From: a bacterium
GTDB lineage: Bacteria; Bacteroidota; Bacteroidia; Bacteroidales; Bacteroidaceae
Reading direction: 5' to 3'
Assembly: GCA_004559785.1 (NCBI GenBank)
Contig: SFXD01000019.1
Span: forward strand, 1 to 29,284
DNA: 29,284 nt
Below are positions 1 through 6,786 of this stretch, piece after piece. The notes under the pieces were generated by a model, which saw only the letters and a list, made by a program, of their open reading frames with translations, had not been told where the DNA came from and made no database searches. The translations under genes and the position numbers were made by a program. How positions within the stretch are numbered: position 1 is the stretch's first letter; each line of letters opens with the position of its first letter.

Positions 1-70
1 AATTTCTTTCTCATTTTAATTAACGTTTTTATGTTAGTTCCTGTTTTTCTATAGAATATGAGAGAACCAT

Positions 71-217
71 TCAATCTCCCCACAGTTCTTCATTATCCCA
101 ACCATCGCTGCTGTATCCATCGGGAGTGGATTGGCTGATAGAAGATGCAAGCATCAGGGTGGTGGCATCAAGATGATGGACTACCGTCTTTGGCATGATA
201 TATCTTTTCTTATTCAT
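71..217 (-). CDS. small 48-aa peptide coupled to the upstream secreted protein
   Basis: Seen: an ATG at 217-215 overlaps the TGA of the 553-aa gene (216-214) as ATGA, and the frame stays open for 48 codons to a TGA at 73-71. The product starts MNKKRYIMPKTVVHHLD and ends in an acidic, tryptophan-containing tail (GWDNEELWGD). Family knowledge: Bacteroidales genomes hold many short ORFs with this layout: a lysine-rich start with an aromatic-x-x-Pro motif, a short hydrophobic LML-type segment, then an acidic Asp/Trp-rich end. Their function is not settled. Inference: the overlap suggests translational coupling with the surface protein. No signal peptide is evident. It could still be a chance frame, but the start overlap and composition argue otherwise. 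Confidence 0.6.
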   Translation of the reverse strand: MNKKRYIMPKTVVHHLDATTLMLASSISQSTPDGYSSDGWDNEELWGD

Positions 218-1875
218 CGGCTCAGGTATTTCTTGTTGTTTTGTATGTATATGCCACGAACAGGTGCTTTGTCAAGAGACATGCCGCTGAGGGAATAACG
301 CCTGCCTTGAGTTGGGTCGGCATCGTCATGTACTTCGTTAATGCCCGTCTCATCTTCCATGAAAGAGTCGTCTATGGCAAGACCTATGGTCAATGCCTTT
401 GCACCCTGCTGTGCCTGACCTGGATTGAGATATGCCTGGAAGGGCAGCAGGTTGGCATTATCGCCATATACGAAGGCAGTGAGTCCGTTGGCTCCAGCCT
501 TGTTCTTCAATACGTACATCGGCTGGCTGAGAAGAGGCAGGTAGGTGCCGGTGAAGTGGTATTCTGTCAGTTTATCCTCGGTGTCTGGGTCTATGCGCAA
601 CTCTGTGGGTGTAGCAGGAATCACTTCGGAGGTGCTGACGAGCTTAATCTCCTTGTCCTGAAGGCTGATGCTCTGCTTGGTGGACACCCCATTGCCCGAG
701 AGGGTATAGAAGAACTCGCCTGGAAGGGATATAATATAGGGGTGATTGGCTGTCAAAGTGCTTTCTTTATAGATTTGTTCAGTAGTTACGGACTCGTTGT
801 CGGCAGATGTGATAGTGCCTAACCAATAGCCAAGAATATTTTTTGCTATATACCTTTGGTCAATCTTGTTGGTGTATTGATAAGGACTGAGCACCTCGCC
901 GTCGGCAGTGAGTTGCGCATCGAAAGGCAGGACTATGGTGTTCCATCCCGACTTGCCGTCAGCCCACGACCATGAGGCTCTGGTGAACTCAGCCTTATGA
1001 CCGTTGAGCTGGATGTTCTTGGGGCAGAAGAAGGGGTAATAGTTGCTGGTGGTTCCTCCATACAGCGTGATGTCTGTGAGCGCCTTGTCTCCAGCAATCA
1101 CATTGGTCATGCCCTCGGGAGCTTCGGTCATTTCTTCATTGAAGAAAAAAAGGCAGTTGGGATTGCTGCTGCTGAAGGCTGAGGCCATGCCGATGGGAGC
1201 CTCGTCGATATTGACATAGCAGAGGTTGGGATTGCCAGCCGTGAGTGTGCTGATGTCGGTGTTCTCCCAGTTGCCGAAGAAGTGCAAGCGGCATGCGGAC
1301 GCCAATGCATCTGTGGCTTCTGCTCCTGTGATTTCACTCACAGAGAATGTCTTTTCGGCATCCCCGTCGAATCCTGATGTCCAGCAGAGGAGCTTGGGCT
1401 CCACGGGAACGGTGAACCAAAATGGATCTCCGTCACTTGGGTGTCCTACGACGTCATTGGTGAAGAACTCGCATGTCTGAGGCACATCTACGATGGTGGG
1501 GTTTTGGAAGTCATCTCCATAAAGCACCTGGAAATGGAAATGCTCGCCTTCCGTGCCGGGTATGGTCAGGGTGCATCTGTAGTTGCTTACACCAGTGGAC
1601 TGACTTCTTCCGATACAACGCAACTCGTTGTTCTGGTCATACACTGCCACCTCATAATTGGTGAGCCTATCACCATTGCGTCCCCATCGGGCGCAGGTGA
1701 TGTAGGTCATGTTGTTGGGGTACTTTGTCGTGAGCTTGAAGTCAGGGAAATACGTTGGACGGTCGTACAGTTCGTCGTACAAACCATTCTCGTCAGGCTC
1801 CGTATCATAAGCCGCCCACAGGCTGGATGTGGCAATAGCCACGCATAAAAAAGTAAGTAGTTTTCTTTTTCTCAT
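214..1875 (-). CDS. secreted surface protein with a C-terminal sorting-like domain
   Basis: The 553-aa product begins MRKRKLLTFLCVAIATSSLWA, a clear Sec signal peptide cleaved near residue 21. The body has no enzyme motif that I recognise. Residues about 265-320 hold a stretch (LTDITLYGG, then SGWNTIVLPFDA) that resembles the W-x-T-I-x-LPF segment of Prevotella surface proteins, including leucine-rich-repeat types. The last 40 residues (RRYSLSGMSLDKAPVRGIYI and a Lys-rich end) look like the C-terminal tails of Bacteroidetes exported proteins, possibly a type IX secretion signal. The ATG at 1875 follows a -7 box by about 40 nt. The regulator gene at 2039-3745 lies just upstream on the same strand. 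Substrate and role are unknown. Confidence 0.85.
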   Translation of the reverse strand: MRKRKLLTFLCVAIATSSLWAAYDTEPDENGLYDELYDRPTYFPDFKLTTKYPNNMTYITCARWGRNGDRLTNYEVAVYDQNNELRCIGRSQSTGVSNYRCTLTIPGTEGEHFHFQVLYGDDFQNPTIVDVPQTCEFFTNDVVGHPSDGDPFWFTVPVEPKLLCWTSGFDGDAEKTFSVSEITGAEATDALASACRLHFFGNWENTDISTLTAGNPNLCYVNIDEAPIGMASAFSSSNPNCLFFFNEEMTEAPEGMTNVIAGDKALTDITLYGGTTSNYYPFFCPKNIQLNGHKAEFTRASWSWADGKSGWNTIVLPFDAQLTADGEVLSPYQYTNKIDQRYIAKNILGYWLGTITSADNESVTTEQIYKESTLTANHPYIISLPGEFFYTLSGNGVSTKQSISLQDKEIKLVSTSEVIPATPTELRIDPDTEDKLTEYHFTGTYLPLLSQPMYVLKNKAGANGLTAFVYGDNANLLPFQAYLNPGQAQQGAKALTIGLAIDDSFMEDETGINEVHDDADPTQGRRYSLSGMSLDKAPVRGIYIQNNKKYLSR

Positions 1876-1914
1876 ATATACATTATTTTAATTGCGTTTT
1901 TGCGTAAGTCTGTG

Positions 1915-1922
1915 CAAAAATA
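1915..1922 (-). promoter_or_regulatory. Bacteroidetes-type -7 box for the secreted protein gene
   Basis: On the minus strand the site reads TATTTTTG, matching TAnnTTTG, about 40 bp before the ATG at 1875. A second match with the same sequence lies at 1995-2002. No convincing -33 TTG was seen for the nearer box, so the transcription start is uncertain. Confidence 0.5.
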
Positions 1923-1985
1923 ATTAAAATACGTATATAATAGGAGTCCTTTACATTCTTAATTTGTCTCTAATTGGTCAACTTG

Positions 1986-1997
1986 TTGTTGCAACAA
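1986..1997. promoter_or_regulatory. 12-bp perfect palindrome upstream of the secreted protein gene
   Basis: TTGTTGCAACAA is a perfect palindrome in the 163-bp gap between the regulator gene and the secreted protein gene, about 65 bp upstream of the nearer -7 box and overlapping the farther one. It is placed like an operator. That the neighbouring AraC-type protein binds it is only inference. Confidence 0.3.
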
Positions 1998-2038
1998 AAA
2001 TACACATCTTGTAAATCAGTGGCTTAGAGGGGGTGGTG

Positions 2039-3745
2039 TTACAACTTCGTTTTCTTGAACTCAGAGGGCGTGATGCCAAATTCCTCGATGAAGCGGCGGT
2101 GGAAGTTTGCCCTTTCCATGCCACATTCGTTGGCTATAGCCTCGATGGAATAATTGGGATGCAACTTCATGAGTTCGATGGCATGGTTGAGCCTGAGGCG
2201 GTTGACATAGGTGGGGAACGAGGAGTTGGCATACGCCTTGATGACGGACGAGCACTGGGTCTTGTTGATGTTGAGCATCTGGCACAGCATGTCGCGCGTG
2301 AAGTCGGGCTGCAGGAAAAGCTGTCCCTCGCGTATGGTCTTGTCAATGCGCAGGAACATTTCGCGGTCGGCTGAATCGTCCTTGTTGGCCACCCTGCTGT
2401 TGTCGGCAATCTGCAGGAGCTGAAGTTTCTCCTCGATACTGCGAACCACAGCCTTGTTCTTCCTCTGGATGATGCGGTTGTATCTTATGATAATGGCGAT
2501 GGCGGTAATGGAGAGGAGTATGATGATGGCTGCCATGACGAGGAAGAGGCGGTTGCGCTCAAGCTGTGCATCCTTCTCGATGAGCTGTATGTCCTTGTCG
2601 CGCGACTCGTAGACCACCGACAGTTCCATTGCCGTCTGCCTTTGGTTGCGCAGGTTGATGCTGTCCTTGAGGTTGAATATCCGCCTGAAGTAGCCGTTGG
2701 CACGTTCGTGGTAGCCAAGTCCCTGACATGCCTCCAGGCCCGTAGCCAGCACCTCGTCGATGAAGAGTGTGTTCAGGGTGTCACGGTCGCGGTATGCCGC
2801 TTCCTCCCTAACGGTTCTCTCCAGTGCCTCCCTGTATCTGCCTGAGAGCACCTCGTAGATGGCAGGAACGTTCTGCCCCAGGTCGGTCTTGACGTATTCC
2901 GTTGCCGTCATGCGGCGATAGCCCTCTTCCGCCCTTGCCTTGTCGCCCGTATCGTAGAAGACGCAGCAGGCTACGGAGAGATACTGTGCCGTGAGCTTGT
3001 CGAGCAACCCGTCGGCAATGTCGGGGAATGCAGCCAGTTGCTGCAGGGTCTCCTCGCACGCCCCCGTCTTGGCAAGTGCTTCGCTATGCCGCCCATCGCC
3101 GTTAAGGCATTGCATTTCCCTCAGCTGGACGGCAAACATGTCGGAGACGAATATCCAATGTGGTTGCTTTTCGATCAGCTTCTGGTAGAGCTTGATTGAG
3201 CGGTCGAAGTAGCGGTAGGACTCGTCGTGGTCGCCAAGCTCGTGTTTGGTGGAGGCGATGAACTGGTAGAAATATGCTATAGCCTCCTCGTCTCCCACGG
3301 CGTAGGCCAGTGCCGAACCCTCGGTAGCCATGGTGCAGGCCTGGGCAAAACGGCTGAGGGCATAGTTGATGGCGGCGAGCATACGGGTGATGGTGATTTT
3401 GGGCAGGGTGTCGTTCTTGACGGCTGGGTCGTTGTATGCCTTCATGGCATATTCCAGTCCCTTCTCCACGTCATAATAGCCGTCTACGTATGTCATTGCC
3501 CTGAGAAGGTTGACCTTCACGGAACGCATCTTGTGTGACATTTCCGCCTGGTCGAGCATGTCGAGGGCCTCCCCGGGCTTGGTGCGGCATATCTTGTTGA
3601 TATGGGCTGCAAGTTTGTTTTCTTCCTTTATCCAGTCGGCAGTAATTCCTGCTCTGCCATTTCCTTCGGTGTTACCGCATGACATCACCAGGAATATGGC
3701 AAAGGAGGCTGCCATATACCTTATCACATTATTATATATATTCAT
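2039..3745 (-). CDS. TPR-containing membrane-anchored AraC-family regulator
   Basis: The 568-aa protein has four parts. Residues 1-23 are a hydrophobic leader ending FLVMSC, which could be a lipobox with Cys23. Residues about 40-390 are helical and TPR-like, with repeated pairs such as ALAYAVGDEEAIAYFY and DESYRYFDRSIKLYQK. Residues 400-422 form a transmembrane helix (FLVMAAIIILLSITAIAIII). Residues about 465-565 are an AraC-type HTH domain, with SIEAIANECGMERANFHRRF as the second helix-turn-helix. The family is common in Bacteroidetes: an extracytoplasmic TPR sensor joined to a cytoplasmic DNA-binding domain. Inference: it may control the secreted protein gene 163 bp downstream. A lipobox together with a later membrane helix is unusual, and the leader may instead act as an uncleaved anchor. 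No -7 box was found in its AT-rich leader. Confidence 0.88.
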   Translation of the reverse strand: MNIYNNVIRYMAASFAIFLVMSCGNTEGNGRAGITADWIKEENKLAAHINKICRTKPGEALDMLDQAEMSHKMRSVKVNLLRAMTYVDGYYDVEKGLEYAMKAYNDPAVKNDTLPKITITRMLAAINYALSRFAQACTMATEGSALAYAVGDEEAIAYFYQFIASTKHELGDHDESYRYFDRSIKLYQKLIEKQPHWIFVSDMFAVQLREMQCLNGDGRHSEALAKTGACEETLQQLAAFPDIADGLLDKLTAQYLSVACCVFYDTGDKARAEEGYRRMTATEYVKTDLGQNVPAIYEVLSGRYREALERTVREEAAYRDRDTLNTLFIDEVLATGLEACQGLGYHERANGYFRRIFNLKDSINLRNQRQTAMELSVVYESRDKDIQLIEKDAQLERNRLFLVMAAIIILLSITAIAIIIRYNRIIQRKNKAVVRSIEEKLQLLQIADNSRVANKDDSADREMFLRIDKTIREGQLFLQPDFTRDMLCQMLNINKTQCSSVIKAYANSSFPTYVNRLRLNHAIELMKLHPNYSIEAIANECGMERANFHRRFIEEFGITPSEFKKTKL

Positions 3746-3767
3746 TATTATATTATTATATTATTAT
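3744..3767. repeat. three tandem 8-bp units at the regulator start codon
   Basis: ATTATTAT occurs three times in tandem, followed by more AT dinucleotides, and its first bases overlap the start codon of the TPR-AraC gene (3743-3745 on minus). The tract therefore fills the ribosome-binding region of that mRNA. A change in unit number would alter leader spacing but not the reading frame. Confidence 0.7.
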
Positions 3768-3849
3768 ATATATTTATTCCGTAGACTAAGTTACGAGACA
3801 ACGTCCAAGCCATCTGTGGTTCTCTCTTTCCTATGGGCGTTAATATATA

Positions 3850-4260
3850 CTATTGTTTGCTCCAATTGAGGAAGCCTCCGTTGAGGTCGATCACGTTGTA
3901 GCCCTTGCCGGACAGCATCTCTGCCGCTTCCCTTGAGCGGATGCCTCCCTTGCAGTATACCAGTATGGTGTCTGTCGGGATGCCGGCGGCAGAACGTTCG
4001 CCGACTATGCTGTCCACCTTATGGCAGAAATCTCCGTCGGCAATGTCCACCAGCATGGCACCGGGAATGTGTCCGTCCTCATACTCGTCCACATGCCTGA
4101 CATCTATCAGCAACGACCCTTCGTGCTCCATTGCCTGCCTGAACCTGCCGGGTTCTACGCTTAGGAACGACGGCGTACATGACGACATTGAAAGAGCGGC
4201 GATGGCGAGACACTTGCCCATTGCCAGATGCCTCGCCCTCGTTATGCCTTTACCTATCAT
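3850..4260 (-). CDS. rhodanese-domain lipoprotein
   Basis: The 136-aa protein has an N-terminal signal ending ALSMSSC (Cys28), consistent with a lipoprotein lipobox. A single rhodanese domain covers about residues 35-135. Its CH2A-like motif is LIDVRHVDEYEDGHIPGA, and its active-site loop CKGGIRS has catalytic Cys103 followed by Arg108. Rhodaneses transfer sulfane sulfur or bind related substrates; the exported location suggests a periplasmic role, but the substrate is unknown. The ATG overlaps the stop of the PIN-domain gene by four bases (ATGA at 4260-4257), so the two are probably translated in a coupled way. A second ATG at codon 14 would still leave a workable signal peptide. Confidence 0.88.
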   Translation of the reverse strand: MIGKGITRARHLAMGKCLAIAALSMSSCTPSFLSVEPGRFRQAMEHEGSLLIDVRHVDEYEDGHIPGAMLVDIADGDFCHKVDSIVGERSAAGIPTDTILVYCKGGIRSREAAEMLSGKGYNVIDLNGGFLNWSKQ

Positions 4261-5861
4261 GATTCTGCTGTCTTTGCCTTGCTACTACGACGGCCACGTC
4301 CGCCACGACGGGTGGACTTTGGCTTCTCTTCGGATGCCGGAGTGCCTTCAGGTGCTGCAACGGGCTGCACGGGCTGCTCTGGCTGGGGCTCTGGTGCCGT
4401 TGCCTCAGCCGCAGGCTCCTTGGGGGAGGCTTCCTTGGCTGCCATGGCCTCGGCCTTGGCACGCGCTGCACGCTCACGGTCGGCCTTGCGCTGCTGTTCC
4501 CTTCGTTCCTGTTCCTTGCGCTCCTGCTCTGCCTTGCGTTCAGCCTCACGCTGAGCCTGCTCCTGACGCTGCTGTTCCTTGCGCTGCTGCTCCTTGCGCT
4601 GCTGTTCGACCTTGTCGCTTCTTCTCTCGTGCCTGTCACCAGGGCGGAAGCCGTCGAGCCACAGCTGCAGGGGCTTGTCCAGTTCGACGGGCACCCTCTG
4701 GCTTGCATCCTGCATCCATGCCCTGCCAGAAGCCATCTGCAGGAAATAGTACTGACGTGAATATTGGTCGAGCACCTTGAGGTCGTCCATGGTAAGTACC
4801 ATGGGACGGCATGGCTCGTAGACGCTGCGCCACGTGGCATCGTCAATGGAGTTGTACCTCTGGAGGTCGTCGCACATTCCCAGCGAGCGTATGCCTACCG
4901 AGGCATCGTTGGTGAGCAGCAGGACCTTCTTGCCCTGGGCGAAGAGTTCTACGGTACGGCGTATGATGGCTGGGTCGGCAAATGCCGAGTGATGGCTCTC
5001 GCTGCCGATGCCCTCTATGCGAAGGCGGTTCTCCTTCTGCTGTGCAAGCATGAGCTTCTTGGCAAGGCGGGCCGCGACGTTGCGGCAGAGCACCTCGTCC
5101 GTCCAATCGGCATCCTTGTAGCTGACAGGGTCGAGTACGGAGGCAAAGCGGTCTACCTCCTCGTAGGTCTCGCTCATTATCATGAACCTGCCCCCTATGC
5201 GCTTCATCATCTTACTGATGGACTCTAACTGCCTCTCGAACTGCAGGCGTGCGTTCACCTTGGGGTCGCTGTGGCTGCTGCTGTGACCCACCTGCAGTTC
5301 AAGCCAGATATTGGTGTCGGACAGGACTATGTCGTAGTTGAGCACCTTGCACAGTATGCGTTCCAATATCTCGCACCGCATCGAGGCCTCCTCCAAGGTG
5401 AGCTGCTGTATCTGCTGGTCGCTGAGCAGGGGAATCCTCGCCCCCTGGTTGACAAGGTCGCAGAAGTCCTCCACCTCTATGTTGGCTGATATCTCCCGAG
5501 GCTTTGCCGGTCGTTGTTGTACGGGAGTGTCCCTTTCCTCCGGCTTCGCTTCCTCCTGCTTTGGTTCTGACGGCTCTTCCTTGGGCTGCTCTGCGGATTC
5601 TTTCGTCCTGGAGGTCGTCTTGCCCTTTCTTCCCTTAGCAGCGGGAGCCTTCACCTCTTCCTGTACGCCTTCTGCCATGGCAGGCGCGGGAGTCTCTGCC
5701 GGCACTTCCGACGGCATGTCGCTTGCCGCTATCTCTTCGTTCTTTGTCTCGTTTTCTGCAGGCTTAGCCTTTTGCCCAGCCTTGCGTCGAGAGCCGGTAC
5801 CCCTTTTCTTGGGTGCCGCTGCTATCGCCGTTGCTGGTTCTTCCTTTGTCTTAGTTGTCAC
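4257..5861 (-). CDS. PIN-like domain protein with long charged low-complexity tails
   Basis: 534 aa from a GTG start. Residues 1-125 are a disordered Lys/Glu/Pro/Ala-rich region. Residues about 140-400 form a folded domain that reads like a PIN nuclease: strand then LSDTNIWLEL (Asp182, Asn184), SETYEEVDRF (Glu231, Glu235), FADPAII (Asp296), and LLLTNDASVGIRS (Asp319, Arg325). These match the order of the acidic PIN residues and the T-N-D-x-x-x-x-I-R end of PhoH-associated PIN domains. Residues about 415-470 are a Gln/Glu/Arg/Lys helix made of EQQRK repeats; the end (TRRGGRGRRSSKAK) is basic and RGG-like. Inference: an RNA-binding or RNA-cleaving protein. The assignment is by motif reading, not search. 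It is upstream of and overlaps the rhodanese gene. Confidence 0.72.
   Translation of the reverse strand: MTTKTKEEPATAIAAAPKKRGTGSRRKAGQKAKPAENETKNEEIAASDMPSEVPAETPAPAMAEGVQEEVKAPAAKGRKGKTTSRTKESAEQPKEEPSEPKQEEAKPEERDTPVQQRPAKPREISANIEVEDFCDLVNQGARIPLLSDQQIQQLTLEEASMRCEILERILCKVLNYDIVLSDTNIWLELQVGHSSSHSDPKVNARLQFERQLESISKMMKRIGGRFMIMSETYEEVDRFASVLDPVSYKDADWTDEVLCRNVAARLAKKLMLAQQKENRLRIEGIGSESHHSAFADPAIIRRTVELFAQGKKVLLLTNDASVGIRSLGMCDDLQRYNSIDDATWRSVYEPCRPMVLTMDDLKVLDQYSRQYYFLQMASGRAWMQDASQRVPVELDKPLQLWLDGFRPGDRHERRSDKVEQQRKEQQRKEQQRQEQAQREAERKAEQERKEQERREQQRKADRERAARAKAEAMAAKEASPKEPAAEATAPEPQPEQPVQPVAAPEGTPASEEKPKSTRRGGRGRRSSKAKTAES
4567..4611. repeat. three 15-bp tandem units encoding EQQRK
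   Basis: CGCTGCTGTTCCTTG is repeated three times head to tail with few changes (last unit diverged). Being a multiple of three, it adds EQQRK-type pentapeptides to the charged helix of the PIN-domain protein, so unit number can vary without breaking the frame. Confidence 0.75.
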
Positions 5862-5928
5862 TTGCTAATAAAAAATTAAAGTTACCATGCTGCCTCGCCT
5901 GTGGGCGCATGTCTGACTGATTGGTTTT

Positions 5929-6606
5929 TCATTGCCTCATGCAACTCTCGCCTACGTGGGAAAGGTTTTCCCGGGTAACGCTTACGTTCAGACGCAACGC
6001 TGCGTTTTCCCCCACCTTGAACCCTATCTGGGCTCCTATGGTAGTGGCTGGCGAATACAGGCTTGGCGCAAGGTGGGCATGTAGGGGCGCAGGCGTCATC
6101 CTTCCCTGTGCCAGCATGGCACGGGGGATGCCGAAGTCATGTGCCACGTAACATCCTACATCCACGCGTTGGTTGACGACATAGTCCACCATTGCCATCA
6201 GGCCCAACGTGCCGACCTGCTCGCCATAGAGGCGATAGTTGCTGAAATATCCACCTGCCGCAGCCGTCAGCCGCCCATCCCTGCTTAGTGGCATGGCATA
6301 CATGGCACCGACATTGCTGAAGAAGGATGCTCCACCAAAGGGATTACCCTTGCCCCAACCCACACGGACACCTGCCTCCATCTGGAGATTAAGCCCGGCA
6401 TGAAGGCTCCAATCCTGTATCAACCGCCCCGGCAGGAGGAAATCCCCCATGCCGCAAACATGATTAGCCTCGTCCTGGGACAGACTCGTCAGGACAGGCG
6501 TCGTGATGACGACGAAATCGGCAATCACCTCTTCCTGGGCGACCGCCGTGACTCCGCATGTGAGCGTCAGCAGAATGTATGTGGAATATTTCCGCAATAT
6601 ATTCAT
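5929..6606 (-). CDS. exported protein, probably a small outer-membrane beta-barrel
   Basis: The 225-aa product begins MNILRKYSTYILLTLTCGVTAVAQ, a Sec signal peptide with AVAQ as the likely cleavage site. The mature part is rich in alternating hydrophobic and small residues (LQMEAGVRVGWGKGN, LGLMAMVDYVVNQRVDVGCY, TTIGAQIGFKVGENAALRLN), the pattern of transmembrane beta-strands. No cysteine lipobox or catalytic motif is visible. I do not recognise the exact family. It sits 67 bp upstream of the PIN-domain gene on the same strand and may share its transcript. The ATG lies only a few bases after a strong -7 box, so the mRNA may be nearly leaderless. Confidence 0.75.
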   Translation of the reverse strand: MNILRKYSTYILLTLTCGVTAVAQEEVIADFVVITTPVLTSLSQDEANHVCGMGDFLLPGRLIQDWSLHAGLNLQMEAGVRVGWGKGNPFGGASFFSNVGAMYAMPLSRDGRLTAAAGGYFSNYRLYGEQVGTLGLMAMVDYVVNQRVDVGCYVAHDFGIPRAMLAQGRMTPAPLHAHLAPSLYSPATTIGAQIGFKVGENAALRLNVSVTRENLSHVGESCMRQ

Positions 6607-6610
6607 GGTG

Positions 6611-6618
6611 CAAAGTTA
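6611..6618 (-). promoter_or_regulatory. strong -7 box directly before the exported protein gene
   Basis: The minus strand reads TAACTTTG followed by CACC and the ATG at 6606. This is an ideal Bacteroidetes -7 box. Its distance to the ATG (about 5 bp) would place transcription start at or very near the start codon. Confidence 0.65.
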
Positions 6619-6692
6619 CGCAAAAAATATCATTTTTACTCTATTTCGTATATTTTTAATGATTCCTGCGATAGGTTTTTAGGATTTTTATG

Positions 6693-6700
6693 TAATTTTG
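6693..6700 (+). promoter_or_regulatory. -7 box for the DUF4954-glmS transcript
   Basis: TAATTTTG matches TAnnTTTG and lies about 87 bp before the ATG at 6787, giving a leader of roughly 80 nt. It is divergent from the -7 box at 6611-6618, so the two genes share one short regulatory interval. Confidence 0.65.
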
Positions 6701-6786
6701 CCGCCATGCCGGACGTAGCTCTGGCAATCGAGACATTAATGCAATAGGTAAGGATAACCAAAGCACCATCATTTCATACCATATCT

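Noticed and set aside
3905..4780. 291-codon plus ORF, rich in Ala, Pro and Cys
   Set aside because: Antisense shadow of the rhodanese and PIN-domain genes, long because the charged repeats lack stops in that frame.
6706..6747. 13-codon ORF in the DUF4954 leader (MPDVALAIETLMQ)
   Set aside because: No overlap with the gene, no regulatory codon run and no attenuator-like hairpin seen.
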